A program made the translations under genes and the position numbers. A stretch of 64,000 nucleotides of DNA from Varroa destructor. Taxonomy: Eukaryota > Arthropoda > Arachnida > Mesostigmata > Varroidae. The DNA lies in contig NW_019211458.1 of NCBI RefSeq assembly GCF_002443255.2, positions 34,280,096 through 34,344,095 on the forward strand, in the 5' to 3' direction. The notes beneath the pieces were generated by a model. The model saw only the letters and a program-made list of their open reading frames with translations, did not search any database and was not told the DNA's origin. Shown here one piece after another: positions 12,760-25,607 of the stretch. Positions within the stretch are counted from its first letter, which is position 1. Every line of letters starts with the position of its first letter.

Positions 12760-12957
12760 TTAATGTTTCAATATACTATTAATCATATATGTTTCGTAAG
12801 CGAGCTCAGGATAGCGAATTTCTACTTTTTCCGTTCGCTCATACCCTATTTGAAGGTTGAACAATTTTCGGGTTAACGCTATTAATGAATCTTTGTATAG
12901 CTTACGGTTTTTATGAGTCACAAGCAGTAATATCACTACGCATTCCGCCGGCCTCAT
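12760..12957 (-). CDS. Hypothetical 65-aa protein (weak)
   Basis: This ATG frame directly follows an in-frame TGA and ends in TAA. The product would start with a short hydrophobic run (ECVVILLLV) and continue as a basic then mixed-charge chain ending in YMINSILKH. No domain is recognised and the ATG context is weak (T at -3). It overlaps the opposing frame at 12885-13070 by 73 bases, and at most one of the two is likely to be real. Confidence 0.15.
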   Translation of the reverse strand: MRPAECVVILLLVTHKNRKLYKDSLIALTRKLFNLQIGYERTEKVEIRYPELAYETYMINSILKH

Positions 12958-12973
12958 TCATGGTTTTTGACAG

Positions 12974-13062
12974 GAAAGACGACATCGTTTACAGGACCTG
13001 TGTACAGTTGCAGGTGGCCGAATATTTACATTGGCTCTATGGCGAGTATTTGGAAATTCTGA
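12974..13062 (+). CDS. Possible internal exon (89 bp)
   Basis: The stretch is bounded by a convincing acceptor (a pyrimidine-rich tract ending TTTTTGACAG, AG at 12972-12973) and a GTGAGT donor at 13063-13068. The open frame through it encodes 29 complete codons including VAEYLHWLYGEYLEIL, rich in aromatic and acidic residues. That frame extends back to an ATG at 12885 and stops at a TAG just past the donor, as expected if the downstream bases are intron. Intron phases would be 2 on entry and 1 on exit. The base before the donor is A rather than the usual G. I do not recognise the protein. Two adjacent splice signals around an open frame can arise by chance. Confidence 0.25.
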
Positions 13063-13070
13063 GTGAGTAG

Positions 13071-16000
13071 TGGTCTCCCGTCGGTTCGACGTGACTCCCC
13101 TATTGAAGTAGGCGATACGGGTATCTTGTTGAATTGGGTGTGGGGCTGCCTACCATACGCTGCTATATTCAGCCAAGAAACAATAGCTGTTCACAGGAAC
13201 GAGTAATGCGTGTACCATAAGGACAATATGCGTATCCACTTGTAGTTTGTCCTGTTGGGCCTTTACTAGTGGTTTGGTGCCGTTGGGGCGGAGCAGAAAA
13301 GCGAACGCACAAAACCTCTCAACTTGTTCTCAGTGAATTTTACTGCACTAAAGAAGCGAACAGATTGAACTGGGTTTAGTTGTATTTCTGTGGTAGGCAC
13401 TATCGGTTTATTATAGAAACAAAATGTCAACCGACCGACCGACCGGACTTGCAATTTTGACCGGCTCGAAAAGAAAGCCCAGTATACAAACCTCGAATGG
13501 CAAATTAAATCAGTTCGTAACATTAGCTTGAATATTTGTGTTGAGTGTCTGAACAGCCGGGTTTGCTTACGGAAAGAATCCATCGAAAGGGGTTAGCCTA
13601 TGGGATGTTTCCGTTCTTTAAAATCAGTCGACCGGCAAAGCAAGCTTCACTAACTACAGAGTTGGTACGCTGTCGCCTATCGGAAGCACCTATCTTGTGA
13701 ACTACACCCTGTATGAAAGATAGCGAAGGACTGCATGCAAAATTCGCCACATGCATGAAAAGCGTCGACTCCGATACGCGATGTCGGATTGAACTGTTCC
13801 GGTCGAAGATCGGTCTCAGAGGGTACACCCCTCAACCCCAGCTGCTAGCGAAGTTTTCGTAACCCTTTAGCAAATGGTTGCTTCTTTTCGGAGAACGCTT
13901 GCACAAATACGCTTAGATTTGCCATCGTAAGCGAATCCAGCGCTCGAACATCCAGTTGCCCTAAAGTAACGGTTCTTTTCTCAGGAAGATGCGTCGCGTT
14001 TAGAATCACACTGGAACATCGCGTAACGACGTCAATCGATTACGGATCTGTTTGTTTCCGCAGTTTACATACGACACTTCTTCGCAAGGCTTAGACAATC
14101 AACTTTAGAACAGTTTACACTCTTCACATAATACCAATAAAGTATAAGCTGTGATTCGGTCGGTGATCGACGTACGTAAATGAAAACGATAGTATTATTG
14201 TCACAATTAAAATTATCACGAACGGTTAAATAATTCTAAGTTAGTTAAGTACATTTCTGTTTTCTTGTAAAAAAAAAAAACACAACTACCATAGCAAGTA
14301 ATAACATTAGGGTATTATACCTACTGTAATTCTCTACATTTAGATGAAAGATAACATACACCCGATTTGATCAGAGCCACCCGAAGTGCAGATAATAATT
14401 CTCTGATTATCGCTATAGAAGGCTCATCTTGTCTCTGTTCCGGCTATCTTTTAATTTGTAAGTCATTATACTCGAACCTGAGTATGATTTGATTCAGACG
14501 AGCGTTTCAGTAAAGTAAGCAGCAATCTTCCTCCTTCGTTGAACTAGGGCTCATGATCGCTGTGCGAGCCAGCTACTTAAGGACTATCGAGGCTCATTAT
14601 CTTTACGTTCATGTATTTTGCTCGCTAAACGCTTTATAACATTTCACAATGTTATCTATCAGGAAAATAATTTTCAATTTTAATCTTCTATCAGAGAACA
14701 TATCAAACAGCTGGTCCTCAGTTCCAATAAACAAACACTTCTTGTTTCTTTTCCCAACAAAGGGGAAAAATAATCAATTTCTGCTAACGAACCACGGAAC
14801 AGAGGTTCAATGTGGGTAAGACAGGCGGATGTCTTACCAGTCGCGATGTACTCTCTCGTTTTAAGTCTCGAGCAGGCTGTTCCCAATTAGTAGTTAAATC
14901 TTCTTTCAGTTTCTTCACTCAAAGTTTTTTAGGCCCGACGTGTAGCCATCGTTCATTTTGCTCAGGTCTCTAAGGACCGTTCCTTCCTTGTGGCTCTTCC
15001 ATCTGAGCTCATAAATCTTCCAAGAAATGCTCCTCTTCGTAAATAGCCTATAGTGAGTACATGAAAGTTCAAAACTATTTCTCTTAAGACTCAGTCTTCT
15101 CTTTTCCTATTTACAGTGAAGATGTGCTTTTGGAAATTTTTCTAGTTAAATTTTTGCCTTCCAAAATAATAATTGTCCTCTTTATCCATGGCCTTTATCT
15201 TAGCTGCAGTCTCGCAACTGAGCAAGCTTGCGTACTTCAAGCACGGAATACTAGAATGAAAATACAGTAAGTAATACAGAGGATCTCAATTGCATTCGGC
15301 TAACGCTGTTTCGTAATGTCCGCCGCATCATTGGTTCGAGCGAAGCACATGGCCACGTGTTCCTATGCTCCGAAAAAACACATGGCCACATTAATACATT
15401 CCCATTACCATCTAAAAATGTATGTGTGCGTATGCCTATAATATGGTTCACTGGGCGAGAACGCCAATATTTACTTACATGATACCGTCAACTATAAAAC
15501 TATAAATACATCTGATAAAATTTGATGAAAGGAAATCGCAGGAAATCCTAATTTTATGGTGAAAAAATCACAGTGACGACGATCTATAATATTGTTCTAT
15601 TTATAAATTTGTTAATAAAACATAAGTGTCTACCTTTACGTTTCGAATTTTTGCGTTCAGTATCGCCGTCAGGTACTCCATCCATTGTGCAACCAAGACT
15701 ATTATTAAAAACTGCTATAAAACTATTTGCTATATACTACTCACTAAAATATAGGCGAAATAATTTGATGGCTGTGACAATGTACTGTTTTTATTGACAA
15801 CTTTTCCTGCCTGATTTTATACTGATGCATACTTGATTTTTTAAACTTAGATGTAACTTTAAAAATGTTTAATATGACAGACAAGTAAAATATACCAGAT
15901 GAGAAGAATTGAGTCACGCGATCAAAAGTCAATTTCGTCGGTAAGGCCTCGAGCCGTAGCTAGGACAGTTCAGGCAAAGGTTAGTAAACGAACTTGAAGG

Positions 16001-17379
16001 ATCAGAAAACTTTTTAGAACTTTAGCACACACAAATTGTTAGTGGACTGCAGACACTTGAGTCTGTGGAAGTTTTGTCTATCCCTCTGCTAGTTGGAAAA
16101 TCAAGCACAGCCGTACCGACCAAATAAATTATTTCCTAAACAAGTCTTGCCTAGCATATACAGTTGGGATTAAGACGTGGGAAGCAATGGACATGTAAAA
16201 TCTGGTCATATTGTTAGTTATACATATGTACATGTTTTGACACGCTCAATTATTTACGTTGAGTAACTGCTGCAATTTAATTCATAGATGTACATGTGAG
16301 GATGACAAGGACGTGGCCAAATAGCACACATGTCCGGCACTTATGAATCGGCAAAGTCAACCGGCTCCATGACCTTTTCTTTTTTCAACAAATCGCAACA
16401 TATGAATTTCTCGAATGACGCCGTGTAAGGTGATGTAAGGTGATTTCTAGCCACATTGCTACTCTGTAGTGAAGCATATGTAACGAATACACTTTGCCCC
16501 TTACCGGGAGCTCGTAACACGCATTCAGATAATAGGTACACTCGTTTGCGAAGTTAAAAGTCCTCGTCAAAAGATACACGTACCTAATTTTAGATGAGAA
16601 AATAAATAGCGTTAAATGGCGATTTACAATGTGATCTGAGTTCACGTTCAGGGATTTTTTGCCTTTACAGCAAAACTTCCAATAATGGTACTTAATATTC
16701 CTTTACTGAAATAATGTAAGTATAGACGTAAATGTATTGAAATAACTGGATGCAATGGTATATATTATAAAGACTACGTGCTGCTTCCAACACAATCAGC
16801 AGTCTGAACTGACGAAGAAATACATTTTTATGAGGTGTCTATGCCCTCTCAGTCGTAATTAAATGGTCCCTAGGGGGAAGTCAATCAACGAAACGATACC
16901 GCTTAAAAATGGCTTGACTCAACTGGACGAGAGGTTACACCACAACGAAGTAATCTCGCCAAGTTAAAACCTCGCTTTAGCTAAACCTGTATCCTAGGTT
17001 AATATGCCTTTCACCGCAATGTCTCATGATTACATATAACTGAGAAATTCTATAAAAAAAAAAATTAACGGCAAACAAACAACTACTCTTGCTAATCCGC
17101 GTTTACGCGGCAACGTAAACTGTGGTATTCGCAATTTTTCAAATTAGCTTATTAGCAGAAAGCGGTCTATCCGCGCAGTTTATCCGTTGTGGCAATATAA
17201 ACTAAAAACGCCAACATGTATGGGCTTCTTCGTACCGTTTTTATAACAGCGTATCATGATGTTTGCTACCAATTTAATATCAGATACTTTTTGTCCATTC
17301 ATAATCTGTCATGAGCTAGTTATTTAGGGAATAAGGAAAAACACACGGCTAATCGGAATCAGTATACATTGCTGATGGC
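13071..17379. other. Non-coding stretch
   Basis: No gene recognised. It contains a short (CCGA)n run (13431-13444), a duplicated GTAAGGTGAT (16426-16445), and two copies of ACATGGCCAC near 15347 and 15379, the first overlapping an E-box CACGTG. Confidence 0.5.
13431..13444. repeat. (CCGA)n short tandem repeat
   Basis: Three and a half units of CCGA in tandem. Confidence 0.85.
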
Positions 17380-17762
17380 CATAGCTCAGGCGTCTCCCGC
17401 GTCGCTCGCTCGATCCATGCGACAAGTTTTTCAGGCTCTATCGCGTATAGCAGGCTAGGCAGTGTGGCAGGCAGACAGACACACAGGGTAAAAACGGAGT
17501 GTGCGAAGAGGAATATCGACGGCGGTGGCGGCTAAAATACCGAATGCGCGAGAAAACAACCGTCGTTGCCCCCGGCCGCGATAGTAGCTCGGGCTCCTCT
17601 CAGACTGAACATATCTGAGTCGTTTTCCCTATCTGTTTGTCGCTCTGTCCGTCAGTCCTGAATGTTCATAGAGAAAGGGGAACACATTCAAAATCGAACG
17701 CGACAGACATGGAGCCGAGCCGAGCCGACCCCGATGCTATTGCCACCCCCTAGGCCAGGTTC

Positions 17763-17799
17763 CTCTCTCTCTCTCTCTCTCTTTTTTTTTTTTTTTTTT
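17763..17799. repeat. (CT)n followed by T18
   Basis: A CT alternation (17763-17782) merges into an uninterrupted T run ending at 17799, giving a polypyrimidine strand of 37 bases. Confidence 0.95.
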
Positions 17800-17848
17800 C
17801 GCTCCCTCTCTCGCTCACCCACTTGCGTCCACGCGCATACGGGCAATC

Positions 17849-17865
17849 TAAATTTAAATTTAAAT
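17849..17865. repeat. (TAAATT)n short repeat
   Basis: About three units of TAAATT in tandem, giving an Asn-Leu alternation in one frame. Confidence 0.8.
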
Positions 17866-18180
17866 CTTCCCCTTTCGTGTTTTCGTCATGATTGTGAAGA
17901 TTGCTCGACAACGGGCAGAAAACGACAGAAGAAAAACCGATCGAACCTTAGGCCACTAACCAATGATGGCTGGCCGAGCTGGAAAAAAGAAGGGGACCAA
18001 CGTTGTGTAGAGAAAAGAACGACAGTAGAGACGTGGGAAAAGGGGAATTTGCGGCACAAAATAAAAGAGAAAGTTATATTGAGAGCGAGTCTGAAGTGAA
18101 GGGAATGCAGCGCCTATGCCCAAACATGCACAGACCCACAAAACGAGCGTCTCGGATGTCGGACGATTGGAAACGACACG

Positions 18181-21100
18181 CGGATCCCCTGTGGAGATTG
18201 TGGCATAATTGGGTTCTATTTACCTCACAAATGTCGTTCGCCGTAGTACCGTATATGCACTACTATACACTTCTGAGTAGATACACGATTGGGGCCTTTC
18301 ATAGCGGTCAACATTATTACGATTGCGGATCTGAAGACCGCTAGAAAGGGGTCATTTGTATTAGGCCATATAATTTTCGACAACAAAAATATCTCTACGT
18401 AATAAATTATAAACGAATCAGAGTTTCAAAACTTCATGTTAGTTATTCTGTCCTTTCAGCTATAGGATATTCGGAAAATAGCCTCAACAGAGTTGAGTAC
18501 AAAAGAAGGTCTACAGTTTTTTTTGGGCGTCTTTGGTGTCTTGCATAATTTTCAAAATGTCATCCGCTTGCGTAGTTACAAAGATAACTTTTCGAAAGAC
18601 TGCCTATTAATAACTGGTAAGAAATAGAATCGTATCACTTGGTGCTTAGCAAAAAACTAGCTTCGATAGGCGACGGTGACGGCGCCAAAAGCTAACGGCT
18701 TCAATCATTTGCTTTGAATAGCATTGAGTTTTGAATTGCAAACATGGGCAATGTTTCTAGGGATCCAATGGGATTCTTAATCACGAGCATATCTACACCC
18801 ATTATAAAGTGTATAGTGTGTCTCGCTGTATACTGGCTGAGGCAACCGCAGTCATTGTTTTCCACAAATCAATGTCATCCAAACGTGGTTATAGTTCCAG
18901 CATACAAATATCTGGCAACTTAGAATACACCGTCTCCCTCGAGACGGGTTCTTCTTACAATTTAAAACCCGAGTGAAGTCGATCACTGAACGCCAGATAA
19001 CTTCAACCGATAACGCTCTCACCGCTGCTACAAATACGCACAATACAGAATACGTCACTATTCACTTACCTGCCATAATTACAGACGAAATAATCATTGT
19101 TTATGGTAGATTATATCTATGCTAAGATATCATTTTTGCCTTTTTGGCTGTCGCCGAATTACAGTGGCCAACGCATGTACTCTATGAGGTAGTAAAACGA
19201 AAAACTGATGTATCGTGTCCTAAAAATACCTAGTCTAGGTCCTACACAGACAACTATAATATCACAATAATATAATTGTCGGCCAAAAGTACATATGTGA
19301 AAACTCAATACACATTACTTATTTCGAACTTCCTAAGAATCAGTTATTAAAAAGCGCTAAGCATTTTCTTCCTTACTTGTGGTTTGTCTTTCTTCTAGAT
19401 ACCGAGCAGAAACTTTTTCGTCGTCTAATGACCAACTCGTTGCTGGAAAAGACGTATCTGACCCAGATGGGAGTATGATATATATTCGGTTTAATTTCGA
19501 CGACCTATCGTGTACAGGCGGCAAACTTAGAAGAAAAGCAGATTTGCACCCGGCACTCAGAAACTGAAGCTTGTGACATATGGTGACTTGTCAATATCTT
19601 TGAAACTTCTTGCGACAATAGCAGTCTTTCGCAAATAAAGCCAATCTGGCTCTCAGCTCGTTCAGTCTCCGAAGAAAAGGTAAACAATTATGCAATAGGC
19701 GCGAAGACACTGCTTGTGCACGCTAGAGGTTTGTCAAAAGGTACCATAGGTTAGAGGCAAGTTCAGGAAATAGACGAAAAAAATATGTGCTTAGCACGAG
19801 CGGTGACAAAAAACGATTGGCTAGAATAATCTATTATTGTTCGAAAGCAGGATGTTATTGCAGGCCTACATTGCCTACATTACCTGTCAGTTTGGTAAAC
19901 AGAAGGAAATATATAGAATACGATACAAACTGAACGGATGAATGTGGCTGCCCGCTAATATTAGGACAACTTGCTGGCACTTCGTGTAACAATTTAAGGC
20001 TACTTACTTATATCAACCGTTTCTTAAGCAAAAAGTATTCTTTAGATGTGCTAATGGAGTTTTGATGGCCGAAGCTACGCATGTATAAAAAAAGAGTTCA
20101 AAGGGCGGATTATACCTATTGTGCTCCTGACGTTCAGTAAAAGGAGCGAGTGTCGGTCCTGATTTGCTCTACACTATTTCATCTAACCCAGGCAGGAAAC
20201 TACTATGAATGCAAGCCAAGGGACAGAATCTCTACGCTCTATACCAATTTAGAAGTGGCCGACAGAATATTTCGATTATGAAACAGCGTGCTAAAAAATA
20301 CGCTTTACCTGATCATCAGGCTCAACAAAACTTTTCTGACGATCCCCTATCTTTAGGCGATAACGACCATATTTGCCGGACGGTTGTATAAGCATGTCGA
20401 TAAACAAGAGCCTTAATACTGTTATCCTAGATCGTACTGTACAAATCATCCAAAACAACATTGCTTGCATCCAGATCCAAATCACCCAAACCATATGATC
20501 ATATCGCCACCTTCTTTCGGCTTTCAAAATAGTAAAGCATCATTTCCATAACCACACAGTGTAGCCCCTCTTGAAATTCACTGCTATTTTGTAAGCAGCA
20601 TACGCTCCTCTGCAACGGGAAAATATCTCATTGGCTTTAATTGATACGATACGATTATAAGAAGACTGTCACTTTTCCTACCTTCTAATGTAAGCTAGCT
20701 GAAAATATGAGTATTTTAAAAAGAGCAAAAATGAAGTCCATCTTTGCGTGAAAGTTCAGGATATGAACTAGTACTTGAAATAATCGTTCCTAGAAAACCA
20801 AAACCATTAACGTCATTGAGTTTTCGGCGGGCTAGCCGAGAAATCAGGGTACACATACTATGCCACCCTTATTGTTGCACCTATAATTCTTTCTGCCAAA
20901 TAATTGGCTTTCGTTTTTCGTGCCTTTGTAAGTTGCTATACAATTCCTGTTGTGAAATAACCTGTACCATTAATTTTCCTCAAGACTATTCAACTTTTCT
21001 GCACAATGACGTGATCTGTAGTCAAGATGTTTAGATCAGCAGTCAGGCTCTCTTACAATGACAGCATTTTTTTTTTTACCAGTCTGGACCGAACGGCCAC

Positions 21101-24100
21101 CTGTACCCAAGCTCAGACCGATGTACAGGGCGTATGTAAATTTGACTTCAAAATGTCTTAGATAAATGCGTAAGCACCACGTGTTCGCCTCACCAGAGGG
21201 GACAAAGTTAAACGATCAATGAGAGATTTTACTATGTCGCACATTGTTTTAGAATGGATAGATACTTGTTCGTCGTGTCTTCTTAGGTCGATAAAGGCCC
21301 GCGAGCGTAGCATAGTCGGCTATACAACGATGGATCACATTCCCGCAGACCCCATCCATCAAGCGGGTAGACGAGAGTCTTCTTCAAAACATTCGACCAT
21401 GCAAAGGAAAAACCCGCCCTCCGTAGACCAGAATGCGCAGCGCTCGCTTCAGCCTTCCGCCAGTTTCCCAAGGTCTCGTCGAATTCATAGCTTCGTTGCC
21501 CACAAGCTTTAGACTAGGAACCGGTCGTTGTCTCCGATGTCGTGAACATGTTAGGCACTAAGGTCCCTTTGGCTTTTTGCTCCATCTATATGTGCCTGAA
21601 CTGTTTGGAGCGGAGGCTGAGGAGCGCAGGGTGGAAGAGAAGCTCTGCTAAGGATCACTAGCAAAGATACTGAAAAGGCCACAACAGACGAATAAGGCAA
21701 GTGTTGCTCAATAAAAAACAGGCAGCTGCAATGGGCGAGTCGGCTCTTCCCTTACAACTGAGTTTATTTTTATATAGGGCAATGCATGCAACCACGCTAA
21801 ACGGGTACGTTAGCATCCTGTGACGAAATCCATAAAGAAAGAAAAAATGCAACATATCCAACTTCGAAGTCGTCCACACATGTTTTATAAGATCAACGTG
21901 TACTTGCGATGGTCTTACAGAAAATACGCACTTAATTTTCCGCGTCAGCGGACACAGAACCGCGCGGTTCAGATATCGACGTTTATTTACGGGAACTTGA
22001 TAAAGTTCGCGCGATAATAGTACAATCCTCACTAGAATCTAATAGCACCATATATATATGTGTTGCAATAAAGCTGTTTATTATTATATGCGATTATGCT
22101 TTACCGTCGCTACTGTCGAATTACAGACATCGGTCGGGTTATCATTAGCTAGCGTTCCAAAATTAAGGTTTGACAAATATAGATAACCCTAGCAGATAAG
22201 CTAACAAGTTCGGTATTTGTTGATTTAGGTTTTTGGTTTAAGAAAATAGCCATGACCAAATAATGGCTAGGAACAAATAGCTGCTGTGGTATTTCGCATG
22301 ATTCTGCACATAACTGCTGCATAACAAGTGTATAACCGAAAGTTCCTGAAACAAAAACGCGTCCTAACATTACATCCTTTTTGAAAAAAAGAAACATGGA
22401 GAATTGGCTCAGCAGTTCGTGATGAATCTATAACAACTCTCACTACTTTCCATTTCCTATTTCAATATTTATCCCCAGTGTAAATCTTTCCTCAATTTCT
22501 GCCCGTTTTTCCTTATTGATCTAAAACTACTATGGCGTCATACTGCCGTAGGCCTTTTCGCTTGGCTAGCTTAAATTTAAACGAAAATGAGTTGACCCAA
22601 AATCTAACCGTCTTCTTCTCGGTACTTCTTTTTATAGCGGCCGATTTGCTAATACTCTCGATCAGCTAAACTGTCTTAAACCAATGCTTTATAGGCTCAC
22701 CATACAAACGCTGATAAGCAAAAAGTAAAAATACCTTGCTTTTTAAGTCTAACGAAAGGACTCCAGGTTCGAGAGAAAAACCCCTTACTGCAGGGACGTT
22801 TAGCACAGTGGGACTCATCTGGTGGGATTTTGAAGACTTCGTATTTCGAACGGGCATCGGTAGGGTCTAACAGTAGTTCCTTGAAGACATGCTATCCGAC
22901 ACACAGACCCAGGTACAATGTCTCACGATGCTCAAGGCTTCAATTTTCAACGGATAAATTGTTTACTTCGAGTCGCCTTTAGTACACCCATTTTTTCTTT
23001 TAGCCAGGCGTCGAGTTGTGCACCTGCGCTAGGATTACTCGCACAACAAAAAGGAGACGAATCAGACTCTCGAATTGTTAATATATATATATATATATAT
23101 GTACAAGCCTGGATGTTCCTTAGATTCGTGAGCGAGCAGCTTATATGAAGCACCCATCAACGCTCCTATGGAACTTTGATATTTCACGAATTTGTGGAAA
23201 GGATTAGCGAAATATGTGACTGTATTTTTTCATAGCACGTAAAAATTACTTGAAATGAACTTCTCTGAAAGCGCAGTTCTTCGAAAAGCAAATTAATTGT
23301 GAGCGTTTAGTGCGTAATCAATCATTTCTTAGGGTACTAACTAAGTGACAGTTATATTCGATAGTCGGCACCGATATGCGAAAGTTCTAAGAGTCACGAT
23401 GAACTTCTACACAAGGTATTTCAATGTTTATTGTTGCACCATATAGTTGATGGAAGCCATCCAAGGGATCGTTTTGTAAGAGGCTGCTGTGATTGTTTTC
23501 GACTAAGTCTTGCACCAACACTTTGGCAGGCCAATTTCTGTTTGGGTGGTGCTTGATAAAGGTCTAAATTTGCGATCATAGGAGAACGATCCCTGGTGTT
23601 CTCACTCAAGCTGAAAAGATCAAGCATGATAAATGGAAAATATCCATGATTCCATAATCTGGCTCAGTTGAAATACATTATAGTGTATGATATAGCTGAA
23701 TAGTTTTATCGCATACTCATTGAATATATGCGCATATCTGTTATGCAAACGTACGTCTATCTGTAACATAGCTCTGGAAGGATGAGATAATCCTTTCACT
23801 ATTTGTATTCAGAGACGAACTAACCCGTCGAAATTATGGAACACTTTTTTCCTAATAGAGTTTTATACCAGCAAATAATCTTGGAACATCCTGTGCGTTT
23901 TGTTACATGTTTAGCTATACTAGTAATTTCGTAATTGGAAGATTGATTTCGAATCCTTTGAATAGAGTCTTTTCAAACGTACTCATCTTACCTCTGATAT
24001 GTTTTGGCTAATAAATCAGCTTTAGCTATACAAGCCAACAGTGGGCCTCAAGGAAAGAAATTTCCTAGTATGTTGCATCAATTGAAACTGTGCAGTGTTA

Positions 24101-24353
24101 TAAACTCGTCGGTGTTTATTTTATTGTATTAAATGCCTGTTTGTATACATTTCTAGTTTGGTAGATGTTCTTTAATCGCAAGCCTACTTTGGACCCTCTG
24201 TCCAATTCACATCAAGAAACAATAATACGGTAGCGATTTTATTTGCCTGGAGCAAGTGGATTGTTCGTGTTGCCTGCCCCATTAAGCAATCACAGTGTCT
24301 TGCACCGTGCCATTATATATAAGGTTCTCGTTGTTTACAATCGAGTAAAAATG
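18181..24353. other. Non-coding stretch
   Basis: No gene recognised. A slightly GC-richer patch at 21290-21500 is open on both strands (frames at 21219-21512 plus and 21283-21471 minus) without ATG, splice or domain support. An (AT)10 repeat lies at 23081-23100. Confidence 0.5.
23081..23100. repeat. (AT)10 microsatellite
   Basis: Uninterrupted AT dinucleotide array. Confidence 0.95.
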
Positions 24354-24372
24354 CTGCCACCAGGTGGCGCTC
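24354..24372 (+). promoter_or_regulatory. CTCF-type insulator motif
   Basis: The 19-mer CTGCCACCAGGTGGCGCTC agrees with the known long CTCF consensus at 15 of 19 positions. The core CCACCAGGTGGCGCT (24357-24371) is complete apart from the tolerated G-to-T position. CTCF is conserved between insects and vertebrates and recognises essentially the same core, acting at insulators and chromatin loop anchors. The match is long enough to be unlikely by chance in 64 kb, but binding in this organism is not shown. Confidence 0.5.
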
Positions 24373-25438
24373 CATGTGGATACGGTTAATTTCTAAAGGC
24401 GCCCTAACTATCTGCATACTGCTTCGTTGAATTTTTTTTTTAATTCACAATATATTACTAACGCACCCCGCGCTTTCGGTCCCTAAATGGATTCAAACAA
24501 AAAACTATTTACCTTTTCAATCAATCTAATCGCTTAATACGTTAAGATATACTATAATAAGTAGACAACAAACAAAGATTTTCCTTAAACAGATGCGGCA
24601 AAGGTCTTGCTTACAAATTAAATATGTCATCATCACGAGGATTACGGGAAAACATAGAGTCAGCTAAAGATGGGTTAAGGTGCATAGGTGATCGAGTTGT
24701 AAGGTATTCTGGTAATGGGAGAGATCAAAAGTCTGAAGTGCTTCATCTTTGAACGAAGTAGTTGCAGTAGGCTGACTCAGCAGTCACTCAAGCTTAGCTC
24801 GTCATCAGGATCAGCACGACCTAGATATCATATTCTTGGTAAATCAGCAGATTACACCTCATTCACGATGACAAATCCAATTGAGGAGTCGGTTGTGTCC
24901 TCATCAAAGGCATCTCCACTCTATTCGCAGTCGATTTCTAAGGTAAAATAAGTGAAGATTTCTTTGGCTACATAATCCTTGACAAACCGTGCGACTGTGG
25001 GACAGTAGGTATAAGGAACGTAAAGTAAGCGTAACGATTATATACATGTATATACATATAGTATAATTTTAGCCGAGAAAACAAATTTTATAGCTATAAT
25101 TTTGTGTCGAAATTTGTCGTTGTCGTTTACACAGATCGCTTTTGACGAAAAAATTTGTTCATGTAAGGAAATGATGGAAGTACAAATCGGGTAACAGGGA
25201 AGCACAAGTGGTACATAAGAGCAAACATATACTTGATTCATACATACATTTAGATCGAATAAATTGACATATATCACCCCTCGGTATGGTTTACAATCAG
25301 CTAATTATTTTCTACGACATTTTCTGCAATAGGTCTAAAAAAAATATCATAGTTGCACTTTATGTGTGCACGATAATGTTTGCCCTGGAGTGCTAGACTA
25401 ACCAAGATTAATTAATATATGGCATTTTTTTCTAACTA

Positions 25439-25453
25439 ATATATATATATATA
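25439..25453. repeat. (AT)n microsatellite
   Basis: About seven AT units. Confidence 0.9.
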
Positions 25454-25585
25454 ACAGTGTCATCATTTAGCTACAGAATGATACTGTACACGGGGTCATC
25501 ACTGTTCGGAATTTTTCCTGAAGCCTTTCGACAAAACGGCTTAGGGTAATGACCGACAAGCACTCCAAAGAAAACTTTTCTTCGG

Positions 25586-25607
25586 CCGCTGGGCCATTCC
25601 CCAGCGG
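25586..25607. repeat. GC-rich 8-bp hairpin flanked by T and A runs
   Basis: CCGCTGGG (25586-25593) is exactly complementary to CCCAGCGG (25600-25607), with a six-base loop CCATTC. TTTTC lies a few bases upstream and AAAAAA follows directly, so the stem can extend imperfectly. Confidence 0.85.

Larger units (their letters stand above)
17380..18180. promoter_or_regulatory. CpG-rich island, possible promoter or 5' exon
   Basis: CpG dinucleotides are dense here (for example TCCCGCGTCGCTCGCTCGAT and CCCCCGGCCGCGATAGTAG) against a CpG-poor background. The block contains (GAGCC)3 at 17712-17726, a CT tract running into an 18-T run, and (TAAATT)n. The longest ATG-type frame in the window (17662-18099, 145 codons, plus) crosses it, but the translation passes through the CT/T tracts and reads as low complexity (LSLSLFFFFFFR). 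I therefore treat the frame as an artefact. A TCAGTC initiator-like string occurs near 17653. The promoter role is inference; no gene body could be assigned. Confidence 0.35.

Noticed and set aside
17384..17395. TAGCTCAGGCG, like a tRNA A box
   Set aside because: No B box (GGTTCRANTCC) occurs at tRNA distance downstream.
17662..18099. Longest frame in the window (145 codons, plus)
   Set aside because: It runs through CT, T and TAAATT simple repeats and owes its length to them and to local GC.
19185..19194. TGAGGTAGTA, the start of let-7
   Set aside because: The match ends after ten bases and no complementary arm is found to form a precursor hairpin.
20291..20527. Minus frame with MVWVIWIW, vaguely like a Tc1 transposase segment
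   Set aside because: No catalytic motif and no consistent phase; the resemblance is too short.
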